Assembly (NCBI RefSeq): GCF_004153605.1
Contig: NZ_SDSI01000001.1
Coordinates: forward strand, 372,001 to 436,000
From: Qipengyuania_B thermophila
GTDB taxonomy: Bacteria > Pseudomonadota > Alphaproteobacteria > Sphingomonadales > Sphingomonadaceae
DNA: 64,000 nt
Direction of reading: 5' to 3'
Shown here: piece after piece, positions 53,470 to 62,351 of the stretch
How the letters are laid out: every line of letters begins with the position of its first letter
Position numbering within the stretch: the stretch's first letter is position 1
The notes under the pieces: generated by a model
Databases searched by the model: none
What the model saw: only the letters and a program-made list of their open reading frames with translations
Told to the model about the DNA's origin: nothing
Translations under genes and position numbers: made by a program

Positions 53470-53585
53470 GCGGCGTTCTCCTGCTGGTGGCGCGGTGGCG
53501 CGGGTGGAAAGACGGGCAGCGTCGTCCTATGGTGCCCGCGGACCGCCGGCAAGCCCGTCCGTCCGCAGCGCAAGGAACCCGCCTC

Positions 53586-55415
53586 ATGCTCCAGCATACC
53601 CTCGAAGCCCGCCTGAGCGCCCTGCGCGAGGAACTCGTCGCGCGCGGCCTCGACGGATTCGTGGTGCCGATCAGCGACGAACACATGAGCGAGTATGTGG
53701 GCGACTACGCGCAGAGGCTGGCCTGGCTGACGGGCTTTGGCGGCTCGGCCGGCAGCGCGGTGGTGCTCTCGCGCGGCTACGAGGGGCGCGGGGCGGCCGT
53801 GTTCGTCGACGGCCGTTACACGCTGCAGGTCCGCGATCAGGTTCCCGCCGCCCTCTACGAACATGTCGGGGTGCCTCAGTCCTCTGTGGCGCAGTGGCTG
53901 GCAGACCACGCGCCGGACGGGGCGCGGATCGGCTACGACCCGTGGCTGCACACCGCCGCGTTCGTGCGCACGCTGACGGATGCGCTGCGCGGCAGGGGCG
54001 GCGTCGCCGTCGCGGTCGACGACAATCCCGTCGATGCGATCTGGCCCGACCAGCCCCTGCGGTCCGCCGCTCCGGTCATGCTGCACGCCCATGCCGACGC
54101 GGGCGAGGACAGCGCGTCCAAGCGCGCCCGGATTGCCGACGCGCTGAGCACGGCGGGGGAAGATTCGGCGGTCATCGCGGCGCTGGACAGCGTCGCCTGG
54201 CTCTTCAACATCCGCGGCACGGACGTCGCGCACTCTCCGCTGGCCCTGGCCTTCGCGCTGGCGCACGCGGACGGCACGGCCGACCTGTTCCTTGCGGCCG
54301 AAAAGCAGACCCCCGACCTCGCGGCCCATCTCGGCAATGCCGTCCGCCTTCACGATCGCGACGCCTTCGTGCCGGCGCTGGGGGCACTCGGCGGGAAGCG
54401 TGTGCGGGTGGATCCGGAACGCTCGGTCGCCGCGATCACCCAGGCGCTGGAGAGCGCCGGAGCGACCGTTGTGGCCGCGACCGACCCGACCGTGCTGCCA
54501 AAGGCGATCAAGAACCGGGTGGAGCAGGACGGCCATCGCGCCGCACAGGTCCGCGACGGCGCGGCGGTGGCGCGCTTCCTGCACTGGCTCAGTGTCACCG
54601 CGCCCCGCGGCGAGGTCGACGAGCTGTCCGCGGCGGCACGGCTGCACGCCTTCCGCGAAGACACCGGACTGCTGGTCGACACCTCCTTCGACACGATATC
54701 GGGCGCGGGGCCGAACGGCGCGGTGGTGCATTACCGCGCGACGGAGGAGACAAACCGCCTGCTCGAGCCGGGGAGCCTCTATCTGGTCGATTCCGGCGGT
54801 CAGTATCGCGACGGCACCACCGACATCACCCGCACGGTGTGGATCGACACGCTGGAAGGGACGGCACCCACGGCCGAGATGCGCGACCGCTTCACCCGCG
54901 TGCTCAAGGGGCACATCGCCCTTGCCGCCGCCGTCTTCCCCGAAGGGACGAGCGGCGGGCAGCTCGACGTGCTCGCGCGCCAGCACCTGTGGGCCGCGGG
55001 CCTCGACTACGCGCACGGCACCGGCCACGGCGTCGGCAGCTTCCTGTGCGTGCACGAGGGTCCGGCGCGGATCGCCAAGCCGCAAGGAGGCCAGGCCGGC
55101 ACGGCGCATCCGCTGCATGCGGGCATGATCCTGTCGAACGAACCGGGCTTCTACAAGGAAGGCGCATGGGGCATCCGGATCGAGAACCTCGTGCTGGTGG
55201 AGCCGCGTGCCCTGCCGGGTGCGGAAACGGGATTCCTGGGCTTCGAGACGCTGACCTTCGCCCCCATCGACCGGCGGCTCGTCGAGCCCGGCCTGCTCAG
55301 CGAGGCCGAACGGACCTGGCTCGACGACTATCACGCACAGGTGCTCCGCCGCATTGGGCCGCAGCTCGACGGGGACGTGCTGGCCTGGCTCGAGGAGCAG
55401 TGCGCGCCGCTCTGA
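53586..55415 (+). CDS. Xaa-Pro aminopeptidase (M24B, XPNPEP1-like)
   Basis: A 609-residue metallopeptidase that removes N-terminal residues before proline. It has the three-domain layout of human cytosolic aminopeptidase P: two creatinase-like N-terminal domains (~1-300) and a pita-bread catalytic domain. Metal ligands are the Asp pair in YLVDSGGQYRDGTTDITRT, His in YAHGTGHGVGSF, Glu in LSNEPGFYKEG and Glu in IRIENLVLV. The ATG at 53586 has AAGGAA upstream; the frame runs earlier inside the divergent ptrB gene. With ptrB it suggests a peptide-degrading pair, though ptrB is exported and this one is cytosolic. Confidence 0.93.
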   Translation: MLQHTLEARLSALREELVARGLDGFVVPISDEHMSEYVGDYAQRLAWLTGFGGSAGSAVVLSRGYEGRGAAVFVDGRYTLQVRDQVPAALYEHVGVPQSSVAQWLADHAPDGARIGYDPWLHTAAFVRTLTDALRGRGGVAVAVDDNPVDAIWPDQPLRSAAPVMLHAHADAGEDSASKRARIADALSTAGEDSAVIAALDSVAWLFNIRGTDVAHSPLALAFALAHADGTADLFLAAEKQTPDLAAHLGNAVRLHDRDAFVPALGALGGKRVRVDPERSVAAITQALESAGATVVAATDPTVLPKAIKNRVEQDGHRAAQVRDGAAVARFLHWLSVTAPRGEVDELSAAARLHAFREDTGLLVDTSFDTISGAGPNGAVVHYRATEETNRLLEPGSLYLVDSGGQYRDGTTDITRTVWIDTLEGTAPTAEMRDRFTRVLKGHIALAAAVFPEGTSGGQLDVLARQHLWAAGLDYAHGTGHGVGSFLCVHEGPARIAKPQGGQAGTAHPLHAGMILSNEPGFYKEGAWGIRIENLVLVEPRALPGAETGFLGFETLTFAPIDRRLVEPGLLSEAERTWLDDYHAQVLRRIGPQLDGDVLAWLEEQCAPL

Positions 55416-55605
55416 AAGCGACGGCGGTCGGGGGAGAACGGCCCGCCGGCACGGGCTTGCGGCCGGCTGTCGATGCGGTTCAGCGACTCGCAAGGCGCGG
55501 GCGTCCAGATTGACCTTTCGCGGGCGCAGCGGCCCACGGCCGGCCAGGCGCCCATCCGTTCTCAGTCCGCGGCGCCCGTGCGTCCGGCGAAACAGGATAA
55601 CCCCT

Positions 55606-56091
55606 ATGCACCGCTTCACCTTCTTCCTTGCCGCTGGCTCACTTGCCGCCGCCGCCAGCACCGTCGCCGCCGCACAGCCGGCCGAGCGCGCGCCGCAGAC
55701 CCGGGAGGCCGCGATTGCGCAGGCCGAGCGTGCGTTCGCCGCACTGGATGCGAATGGCGATGGCGTTGTCGATGCCCGCGACATGGAGACGCGCCGGCAG
55801 CAGATGTTCGCGCGTCTCGACACCAACGGGGACGGCGTCGTCAGCCGGGCCGAATGGGATGCCGCTGCCGCGCAGCGTGCGCAGCGCGGCGGCGACCGGC
55901 GCGCCGGCGCCGGTCCGCGCGGCCGCTGGGCGCAGCGCGAGGGCGCGACGGGCCTGACCCGCGAACAGTTCGTGGCCGCGGCCACCGCCCGCTTCGACCG
56001 CGCCGACGCAAACCGCGACGGCACGGTGAGCGCGGACGAGCGCCGCGCCGTCCGCGAGGCGTTCCGCACGGAGCGGCGCAGCGGCAACTGA
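55606..56091 (+). CDS. Secreted EF-hand calcium-binding protein
   Basis: A 161-residue exported protein. A signal peptide ends near STVAAAQ (residue ~26). Three EF-hand loops are seen: DANGDGVVDARD, DTNGDGVVSRAE and DANRDGTVSADE, each with acidic ligands at positions 1, 3, 5 and 12; an Arg/Gly-rich linker separates the second from the third. Such proteins occur in many sphingomonads with no defined role. AGGA lies ten bases before the ATG. The 190-base upstream gap has no other gene. Confidence 0.88.
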   Translation: MHRFTFFLAAGSLAAAASTVAAAQPAERAPQTREAAIAQAERAFAALDANGDGVVDARDMETRRQQMFARLDTNGDGVVSRAEWDAAAAQRAQRGGDRRAGAGPRGRWAQREGATGLTREQFVAAATARFDRADANRDGTVSADERRAVREAFRTERRSGN

Positions 56092-56247
56092 ACGGGCCGG
56101 TAGGGCGCAGGCGCGGCGCGTGCCTTCGCCCGCGCTCCGACGGCCGCGCCCCCTGGTTCCCGTCTGCCGCGAACGCGCCCGCACGCCGGGCGCGATCCGG
56201 CTCCGCACCCTCTTCCAAATTCCCCGCCCCGCTTTATGGCGGGAGCC

Positions 56248-58071
56248 GTGGCCGAGACAGCTCCCTTCGTCCTGCTCGACGACGCGCGCGATGATCCGGC
56301 GGCGGAGGCACGGCTCTATGAGCATCCGGCGGAGGTCTTCGTCGCCCGGCGCCCCGCGGATGTCGGCCCCGTTCTCGCCGCGGCTCAGGACGCCCTGCAG
56401 TCGCGGGGCGGAACGCTGGCGGGCTGTCTTGCCTATGAAGCCGGGCTGGCGCTGGAGCCGCGGCTGGCCCCTCTCGTCGCCGGGCGCAGCGGGAGTGCCG
56501 GGCCGCTCGTCTGGCTGGCCCGTTTCGACCGGTGCGAAACCATCAAGGGCGCGGATGTTGCCGCGCGTCTCGCCGCCCGCAGCGACGCAGCGGTGCGGGC
56601 ACCCGGCATCGGTCCGCTGGACCCGGCGGTCGGCCCCGGCACCTACGCCGCACAGGTGGCGCGCCTCCAGCGGGCGATCGCCGACGGCGACATCTACCAG
56701 GCGAACCTCACCTTCGCGCTCGAAGGCGGGTACGAGGGCGATCCGGTGGCGCTGTACGCGGCCTTGCGCCCGCTTGCCGGAGCAGGGCACGGCGCGCTGA
56801 TCCACGACGGCGGCCACTGGCTGCTGTCCTTCTCGCCGGAACTGTTCGTGGCGCTCACATCCGGCACGCTGACGGCGCGGCCGATGAAGGGCACGCGGCC
56901 ACGCGGCGCCGACGCGGCGCACGACCGGGCGCTGCGCGAGGCGCTCGCCGGCTCGGCCAAGGACCGGGCCGAGAACCTGATGATCGTCGATCTGATGCGC
57001 AACGATCTGGCGCGCATCGCGCAGCCGGGCAGCGTGCAGGTGGCCGAGCCGTTCCGCATCGAGAGTTTCCCCACCGTTCACCAGATGGTGACGGAGGTGA
57101 CGGCGATGCTTGCCGACGGCGTCACGGGGCTGGACGTGCTGAAAGCGCTGTTCCCGTCCGGCTCGATCACCGGCGCGCCGAAGATGCGGGCCATCGAACT
57201 CCTCGCCGATGTCGAGAGCGCGCCCCGCGGTCCCTATTGCGGGGCGATCGGCCGCTGGGAGGCCGGTGGCGACATGGCGTGGAACGTGGCCATCCGGACG
57301 CTGCGCCTCACGCCGGTCGAGAACGCGCGCGGCACGGCCGTGCTCGGCGTCGGCTCCGCCATCGTCGCTGACAGCGACCCGATGACCGAATGGCGCGAAT
57401 GCCTGACCAAGGGCGCCTTCGTGCGCGCCGGCGGCCCTGAAACGGGCGTGGCCCGCTTCGATCTTCTGGAGACGATGCGCGCCGACGGGACGGGCCGCAT
57501 CGAGCTGCTCGCGCTGCACCTGCAGCGGCTCGAGGCGAGCGCCCGGGAACTGGGCGCCGCCATCGACCTGCACGAGATCCGCAACCTCGTGCAGGCGGCG
57601 TGCTTCCGCATCGAGCGCCCATCCGTGGTGCGCCTTCGCCTTTCGCGCAGCGGCAAGGTGGCGGTCGAGACGCGCCCCCTGCCCGCCGCATGGCCGGAGC
57701 CGGCCGGCTGCATCCTGCTGCCGCTTCCGGTCGATCCGGGCGACTGGCGCCTGCGCCACAAGACGAGCGACCGCCACTTCTACGACGAGGCAAGCGCGGC
57801 CGCAGCGTCGGCCGGGGCGCAGGAGGCTCTGCTCGTCGCACCCGGCGGCGAAGTGACGGAAGGCGCGATCACCAGCGTGTTCGTGCCCGACGGCGCGGGA
57901 CGGCTCGTCACCCCGCCGCTGGCGCTCGGCCTGCTGCCGGGCGTGCTGCGCCGTTCGCTGCTCGACAGCGGCAAGGCTCGCGAAGGCGTGGTCCGGCCGG
58001 CCGATCTGGCGAACGGGTTCTTTGTCGGCAATGCGGTCCGCGGCCTTGTGCCGGCGCGGCTTCAGCCGTGA
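56248..58071 (+). CDS. Fused aminodeoxychorismate synthase component I and aminodeoxychorismate lyase
   Basis: A ~607-residue bifunctional enzyme for p-aminobenzoate in folate synthesis. Residues ~1-385 are PabB: GDIYQANLT, PMKGTRPRG with the catalytic lysine, ENLMIVDLMRNDL, SFPTVHQMV and FPSGSITGAPK are intact. Residues ~395-607 are PabC, a fold-type IV PLP enzyme, with the lysine in HKTSDRHFYDEA and EGAITSVFV. The glutaminase PabA is not here. I chose GTG 56248: a TATGGC -10 at 56235-56240 overlaps the ATG at 56236 and puts +1 at 56247. The two stops downstream are coupled to the next genes. Confidence 0.92.
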   Translation: MAETAPFVLLDDARDDPAAEARLYEHPAEVFVARRPADVGPVLAAAQDALQSRGGTLAGCLAYEAGLALEPRLAPLVAGRSGSAGPLVWLARFDRCETIKGADVAARLAARSDAAVRAPGIGPLDPAVGPGTYAAQVARLQRAIADGDIYQANLTFALEGGYEGDPVALYAALRPLAGAGHGALIHDGGHWLLSFSPELFVALTSGTLTARPMKGTRPRGADAAHDRALREALAGSAKDRAENLMIVDLMRNDLARIAQPGSVQVAEPFRIESFPTVHQMVTEVTAMLADGVTGLDVLKALFPSGSITGAPKMRAIELLADVESAPRGPYCGAIGRWEAGGDMAWNVAIRTLRLTPVENARGTAVLGVGSAIVADSDPMTEWRECLTKGAFVRAGGPETGVARFDLLETMRADGTGRIELLALHLQRLEASARELGAAIDLHEIRNLVQAACFRIERPSVVRLRLSRSGKVAVETRPLPAAWPEPAGCILLPLPVDPGDWRLRHKTSDRHFYDEASAAAASAGAQEALLVAPGGEVTEGAITSVFVPDGAGRLVTPPLALGLLPGVLRRSLLDSGKAREGVVRPADLANGFFVGNAVRGLVPARLQP

Positions 58072-58733
58072 CCCCGCATCCGCCGATCCTGTTCGAGGAT
58101 GCCGAGGCGCTGGTCATCGACAAACCCGGCGGCTTGCCGATCGAACGGCCGCGCCGGGGCGGCGCCGCCCTTGAAGACCATTACGATGCCCTTCGGCTCG
58201 GCTTCGCGCGCGCGCCCGTCCCCGTGCACCGGCTGGACACCGACACGTCCGGATGCCTGCTGCTCGCACGTCATCCGCGGGCGCTCGCCCGGTTTGCCCG
58301 CGCCTTCGCGGAGCGACGGGTGGACAAGACCTATGTGGGCATCCTTGCAGGCACGCTTGCCGGTGAGGAGGGGACGATCGCACTCGCTCTCGCCAAGATC
58401 AGCAGCGCCGGCAAGGGCTGGCGCATGATCGCGGCCCGCAGGGGCAAGCCGGCGCTCACCCACTGGGAGCGGCTGGCGACGGCCGGCGGCCTGTCGCTGG
58501 TGCGCTTTCGGCCGGTGACCGGACGCACGCACCAGATCCGGGTCCACGCGGCGGAAGGGCTCGGCCTGCCCCTGCTGGGCGATCCGGTCTACGGCGCGCC
58601 CGATCCGCGCACCGGACGGACGATGCTTCACGCCGAACAGCTGGCGCTGCCGAGGGCGGGCAAGCCCGGGATCGAGGCGAAGGCTCCATGGCCGCCCGAC
58701 TTCGCCCGGTTCGGCTTTGCCGAGTCCGGATGA
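58068..58733 (+). CDS. RluA-family RNA pseudouridine synthase
   Basis: A 221-residue enzyme that isomerises uridine in rRNA or tRNA. PVHRLDTDTSGCLLLAR is the RluA motif with the catalytic Asp, and VRFRPVTGRTHQIRVHAAEGLGLPLLGDPVYG the conserved C-terminal block. No S4 domain is attached. Length and lack of S4 resemble RluA/TruC-type enzymes, but the modified position is unknown. The GTG start overlaps the PabBC stop (GTGA), and its stop overlaps the arfB start, so it is the middle gene of a three-gene operon. Confidence 0.9.
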   Translation: MTPHPPILFEDAEALVIDKPGGLPIERPRRGGAALEDHYDALRLGFARAPVPVHRLDTDTSGCLLLARHPRALARFARAFAERRVDKTYVGILAGTLAGEEGTIALALAKISSAGKGWRMIAARRGKPALTHWERLATAGGLSLVRFRPVTGRTHQIRVHAAEGLGLPLLGDPVYGAPDPRTGRTMLHAEQLALPRAGKPGIEAKAPWPPDFARFGFAESG

Positions 58734-59140
58734 GCGACGATGCCCTGATCGCCCGCGCCCTCAGGCTGGCGGAGGAGGTGTTCCTGGCCGGATCGGGGCC
58801 CGGCGGGCAGAACGCCAACAAGGTCGCGACCAGCGTGCAGTTGCGGGTCAGCGCCTACGATCTCCGGCTCGCGCCGCCCGTCTTCGCCCGGCTGCGGGCG
58901 ATTGCCGGCCACCGGATGACCGGCAGCGGAGACATCCTCGTGACCGCGAGCGCCCACCGCACGCAGGAGGCGAACCGGACAGAGGCGCGCGCCAAGCTGG
59001 CGGCTCTCCTCGAGGAAGCGCAGCGCCGGCCCACCCGGCGTGCCAAATCGCGCCTCAACCGGGTGGGCAAGACGAAACGGCTGGCCGGCAAGAAGGCCCG
59101 CGGTGCGGTGAAGGCAGGGCGGGGGAAGGTCGAGTGGTGA
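58730..59140 (+). CDS. arfB: Peptidyl-tRNA hydrolase ArfB (ribosome rescue)
   Basis: A 136-residue ribosome-rescue factor that releases nascent chains from ribosomes stalled on mRNAs lacking stop codons. The GGQ motif (residues 25-27, in GSGPGGQNANKVAT) is the hydrolytic element shared with release factors. The C-terminal tail (RAKSRLNRVGKTKRLAGKKARGAVKAGRGK) is long and strongly basic, as needed to enter the empty mRNA channel. The start overlaps the previous stop (ATGA). Confidence 0.93.
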   Translation: MSDDALIARALRLAEEVFLAGSGPGGQNANKVATSVQLRVSAYDLRLAPPVFARLRAIAGHRMTGSGDILVTASAHRTQEANRTEARAKLAALLEEAQRRPTRRAKSRLNRVGKTKRLAGKKARGAVKAGRGKVEW

Positions 59141-59308
59141 CACTTGGGCCCCGCCCCGGCTGCGCCGCTCCCGGCCCCGTGTCGCCCGTGTGGCCCGCCG
59201 CTCCCTTGACTCCCCGCCCCAAATGCACCAAAGCGCGCGCCAATCCGGCGGCGCGGTTTGCGTCGCCTGTTCGTCTGGGCCACGCGCCCCAGCCTTCAGG
59301 ATAGAGCC

Positions 59309-59476
59309 ATGGCGAAGCCCGCAACCGTCAAGATCCGTCTCGTCTCCACGGCCGACACCGGATTCTTCTACGTCACCAAGAAGAACCCGCGCAACATCAC
59401 CGAGAAGATGACCTTCCGCAAATACGATCCGGTCGTGCGCAAGCACGTCGAGTTCAAGGAAGCCAAGATCAAGTGA
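59309..59476 (+). CDS. rpmG: 50S ribosomal protein L33
   Basis: A 55-residue ribosomal protein of the large subunit. KIRLVSTADTGFFYVTKKNPRNITEKMTFRKYDP is a standard alphaproteobacterial L33. It has no cysteines, the zinc-free form. AGGAT lies eight bases before the ATG. Upstream TTGACT at 59206 is a possible -35, with no clear -10 at the right distance. The 168-base upstream gap contains nothing else. Confidence 0.97.
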   Translation: MAKPATVKIRLVSTADTGFFYVTKKNPRNITEKMTFRKYDPVVRKHVEFKEAKIK

Positions 59477-59556
59477 CATCGTGCGGGCGCGGGCTGAACG
59501 CGGGCGTGCGTCCGGGTTCACTCGCTGTTCAATGCCCCCGCCCTAGTCATCGGCGC

Positions 59557-60219
59557 ATGATGACGACGCACTTCCTGAACACGTCGCGGGTTCTGCCGCT
59601 GGCCGCCGCTCTCGCGGTCGCTGTTCCGGCGGCGCATGTGCTGCTGCCCGCACCGGCCACCGCCCAGACGGCGAACCCGGTGAACGAGGCCGCGGCGGCG
59701 CTGCGGGCCATCTCGACCATGCGCGCCGACTTCACGCAGACGGACCGCAGCGGCCAGACGCTGCGCGGCGTGCTGTCGCTCAAGCGGCCGGGCAAGATCC
59801 GCTTCGAGTACGCACCCGGCACGAACATGCTCGTGGTGTCGAATGGCCAGTCGCTCTACATGGTCGACTATGATGTCGCGCAGGTGCAGCGCTGGCCGAT
59901 CAGCAATTCGCCGCTGGGCGCGCTGCTCGATCCCAGCCGCGACGTGTCGCGCTATGGACGGGCGGTGGACACCGGCAACCCCAATGTCCTGTCGATCGAG
60001 GTGCGCGACCCGCGCCGGCCCGAATTCGGCGTCATCACCCTCATCTTCGTGCGCGATGCGGCAGCGCCGGGTGGACTGCGTTTGACTCACTGGGTCGCGC
60101 TCGACGCGCAGAACAACCGCACGACGGTGCGGCTGTCGAACCAGCGCTTCGGCATGGCGATTGCCGACAGCACCTTCACCTTCCGCGACCCGAGGCGAGG
60201 CGCCGCGCGCGGCTCGTAA
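59557..60219 (+). CDS. LolA-like outer-membrane lipoprotein carrier
   Basis: A 220-residue periplasmic protein expected to shuttle lipoproteins from LolCDE to the outer membrane. The signal peptide (MMTTHFLNTSRVLPLAAALAVAVPAAHVLLPAPATAQ) is longer than usual. MRADFTQTDRSGQTLRGVLSLKRPGKIRFEYAPGTNMLVVSNGQSLYMVDYD is the LolA pattern with alternating strands; VITLIFVRDAAAPGGLRLTHWVALDAQNNRTTVRLSNQRFG completes the incomplete barrel. In some alphaproteobacteria such proteins act in other lipid transfer, so the exact role is moderate. A hairpin follows. Confidence 0.85.
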   Translation: MMTTHFLNTSRVLPLAAALAVAVPAAHVLLPAPATAQTANPVNEAAAALRAISTMRADFTQTDRSGQTLRGVLSLKRPGKIRFEYAPGTNMLVVSNGQSLYMVDYDVAQVQRWPISNSPLGALLDPSRDVSRYGRAVDTGNPNVLSIEVRDPRRPEFGVITLIFVRDAAAPGGLRLTHWVALDAQNNRTTVRLSNQRFGMAIADSTFTFRDPRRGAARGS

Positions 60220-60305
60220 GCTCCACGCCTCGGCCCGTCGCAAATGCGCGGAAATCTGCCGGTATTCAGTTGTCAGCAAGGGTTTCTGGAGTAGTCGGAA
60301 AGCCG

Positions 60306-60367
60306 GCGAGACGGTCGCAGTTGACGGGTTCCCCCCTGTTGCCCCGACTGCAGCAGCACCGTCTCGC
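60306..60367. repeat. Inverted repeat in the lolA-xth gap
   Basis: GCGAGACGGT (60306-60315) and ACCGTCTCGC (60358-60367) are perfect ten-base arms. Adjacent CGCAGT and ACTGC add pairing with a small bulge, giving a long hairpin around a ~30-base C/T-rich loop. Function unknown. Confidence 0.55.
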
Positions 60368-60390
60368 TGCAAGCGTGACGAACGCTGAAC

Positions 60391-60429
60391 ATGGACCCCC
60401 GTCCCACCGCCCCCGGGACGGGGGTCCAT
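60391..60429 (+). terminator. Strong stem-loop downstream of lolA
   Basis: ATGGACCCCCGTCCC (60391-60405) and GGGACGGGGGTCCAT (60415-60429) form a perfect 15-base stem with a nine-base loop. There is no T-run. It lies 32 bases upstream of the xth promoter and probably separates the transcripts. Confidence 0.65.
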
Positions 60430-60460
60430 AACGTGTCGGGCCGGGAAAACCGCGATCGCC

Positions 60461-60489
60461 TTGCCGCGCTGCGCAGCCCCGCCTAGAGC
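60461..60489 (+). promoter_or_regulatory. Leaderless promoter of xth-ribA
   Basis: TTGCCG (60461-60466), 17-base spacer, TAGAGC (60484-60489) and six bases to the xth ATG at 60496. No Shine-Dalgarno sequence. Confidence 0.55.
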
Positions 60490-60495
60490 CGGGCG

Positions 60496-61284
60496 ATGCT
60501 GTCGGTCGCCACCTGGAACATCAATTCCGTGCGTCTCCGTCTGCCGCTGGTGGAGCGTTTCCTGCGCGAACAGGCGCCCGACATCCTGTGCCTGCAGGAG
60601 ATCAAGTGCCAGGCGCACCAGTTCCCGTACGAGGCGCTGGCGGCGCTCGGCTACCCCCATGCCGTCGTCCACGGCCAGAAAGGCTACCATGGCGTCGCCA
60701 CGATCAGCCGCCATCCCCTGCGCGAGGTGTCGCGCCACGACTGGCAGGACAATGGCGAGGCACGCCATGTCGGCGTGGAGGTCGCGCCGTCCGGGCTGGT
60801 GGTGGAGAATGTCTACGTTCCGGCAGGCGGCGATCTGCCGGACCGCGCGCGCAATCCCAAGTTCGGCCAGAAGCTCGACTTCCTCGACCGCATGGCGCGC
60901 TGGGCCGACCGGATCGACCGGCCGACGCTGATCGTCGGCGACTTCAACGTCGCCCCGCTGGAGTGCGACGTGTGGAGCCACAAGCAGTTGCTCGGCGTCG
61001 TGAGCCACACCCCGGTCGAGGTGGAGGCGCTGACCAGATTCATGGACGCGCATGGCTGGGCCGATCTCGGCCGCCAGCACGTGCCCGCGCCTGAGCGCTA
61101 CTACAGCTGGTGGAGCTACCGGGCGCTCGACTGGCGCAGGAGCGACCGGGGCCGCCGGCTCGACCACATGTGGGCCAGTCCGCAGCTCGCAGCGCAGGCG
61201 ACGGGCCACCGTGTCCTCGAGGAGGCGCGGGACTGGCCGCAGCCTTCCGACCATGTGCCGTTGATCACGGCGTTCGCGCTGTGA
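60496..61284 (+). CDS. xth: Exodeoxyribonuclease III family AP endonuclease
   Basis: A 262-residue DNA-repair nuclease that cuts at abasic sites. Catalytic residues are visible in ATWNINS (Asn), CLQEIKCQ (Glu), IVGDFNVAP (Asp and Asn), RRLDHMWAS (Asp) and SDHVP (His), with the tyrosine in ENVYVPAGGD. The length matches E. coli XthA. The ATG is the predicted +1. The stop overlaps the ribA start (GTGA), pairing DNA repair with riboflavin synthesis. Confidence 0.94.
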   Translation: MLSVATWNINSVRLRLPLVERFLREQAPDILCLQEIKCQAHQFPYEALAALGYPHAVVHGQKGYHGVATISRHPLREVSRHDWQDNGEARHVGVEVAPSGLVVENVYVPAGGDLPDRARNPKFGQKLDFLDRMARWADRIDRPTLIVGDFNVAPLECDVWSHKQLLGVVSHTPVEVEALTRFMDAHGWADLGRQHVPAPERYYSWWSYRALDWRRSDRGRRLDHMWASPQLAAQATGHRVLEEARDWPQPSDHVPLITAFAL

Positions 61285-62351
61285 CCGGGCCGGGCGCGCC
61301 TTCCGCACGGCGCGCGGCGCAGGCGATCGACGCCGTGCGCCACGGCTGGCCGGTGCGGCTCGGGGGCGGACCGCAGCTGCTGCCGGTGGAAACAGCCTCC
61401 GCTCCCGCAGTCAAGGCGCCGACCCTGCTCCTGTCCGCCGGCCGCGCCGTGACCCTGAAGCTTGCCAACCAGAAGGAGGCGGCCGATCCGCGCCAGCCGG
61501 TGCTGATCCGGGGGGCTGAGCCGTTTGACCTCGCCAGCGCGCGCAGCGTCGCCGATCCCGCGCGCGACCTGCTCGATCCGCTGCGCGGCCCGTTCCGGGC
61601 CATGCCGCTCGACTGGCCGGACGAGGCCGTTGCCGCGCTCGAGCTTGCCCGCCGGGCCGGCGTGCTGCCCGCCTTTCTGGTCGCACCCGAACCGGGTGAC
61701 GAGCCGGTGTGCGCCAGCCTTGCCGATCTGGACGCCTGGTCCGATCCGCAGCGGCTGCTGATCGCCACCCGCGCCCGCCTGCCGCTGGCCCGCGCCGCCG
61801 AGGCCGAGTTGCTCGTCTTCCGCAAGCCGGACGACCTGCGCGAGCATGCCGCGCTGATCGTGGGGCGGCAGTCGGCCGACACGGTGCCGCTCGTCCGGCT
61901 CCACTCGGAGTGCCTGACCGGCGACGTGTTCGGCTCGCTGAAATGCGACTGCGGACCCCAGCTCGATCACGCGCTCGACCGGATGGCGGCGGAGGCGGAC
62001 GAAGGGCGCTGGGGCATTCTGCTCTACCTGCGGCAGGAAGGACGCGGCATCGGTCTCGTCAACAAGCTGCGCGCCTACCGCCTTCAGGATCAGGGCTTCG
62101 ACACCGTGGATGCCAACGAGCGACTCGGCCTGCCGGACGAATCACGCGATTTCGCCACCGCGGCGGCCATGCTGCGCCTGATGGAGGTGCGCGCGGTCCG
62201 CCTCCTGACCAACAATCCGGCCAAGGTCGCGGCGCTGACGGAGGCCGGCATCACCGTCGAGGAACGCGTTCCGCACCAGACGGGCAGCAACGCGCACAAC
62301 CTGCGCTACCTCAGGACGAAGCGCGACCGGGCGGGTCATCTGCTGGGCTGA
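61281..62351 (+). CDS. ribA: GTP cyclohydrolase II with N-terminal extension
   Basis: First step of riboflavin synthesis, opening the GTP imidazole ring. The catalytic domain is residues ~165-356: PLVRLHSECLTGDVFGSLKCDCGPQLDHAL gives three zinc cysteines, LRQEGRGIGLVNKLRAYRLQDQG the substrate-binding block, and RLLTNNPAKVAAL the C-terminal part. Residues 1-160 occupy the place of RibB in RibBA fusions but lack the RibB acidic motif, so this half is a degenerate or novel extension. GTG start, coupled to xth. Its last 41 bases overlap the convergent psd gene. Confidence 0.92.
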   Translation: MTGPGAPSARRAAQAIDAVRHGWPVRLGGGPQLLPVETASAPAVKAPTLLLSAGRAVTLKLANQKEAADPRQPVLIRGAEPFDLASARSVADPARDLLDPLRGPFRAMPLDWPDEAVAALELARRAGVLPAFLVAPEPGDEPVCASLADLDAWSDPQRLLIATRARLPLARAAEAELLVFRKPDDLREHAALIVGRQSADTVPLVRLHSECLTGDVFGSLKCDCGPQLDHALDRMAAEADEGRWGILLYLRQEGRGIGLVNKLRAYRLQDQGFDTVDANERLGLPDESRDFATAAAMLRLMEVRAVRLLTNNPAKVAALTEAGITVEERVPHQTGSNAHNLRYLRTKRDRAGHLLG

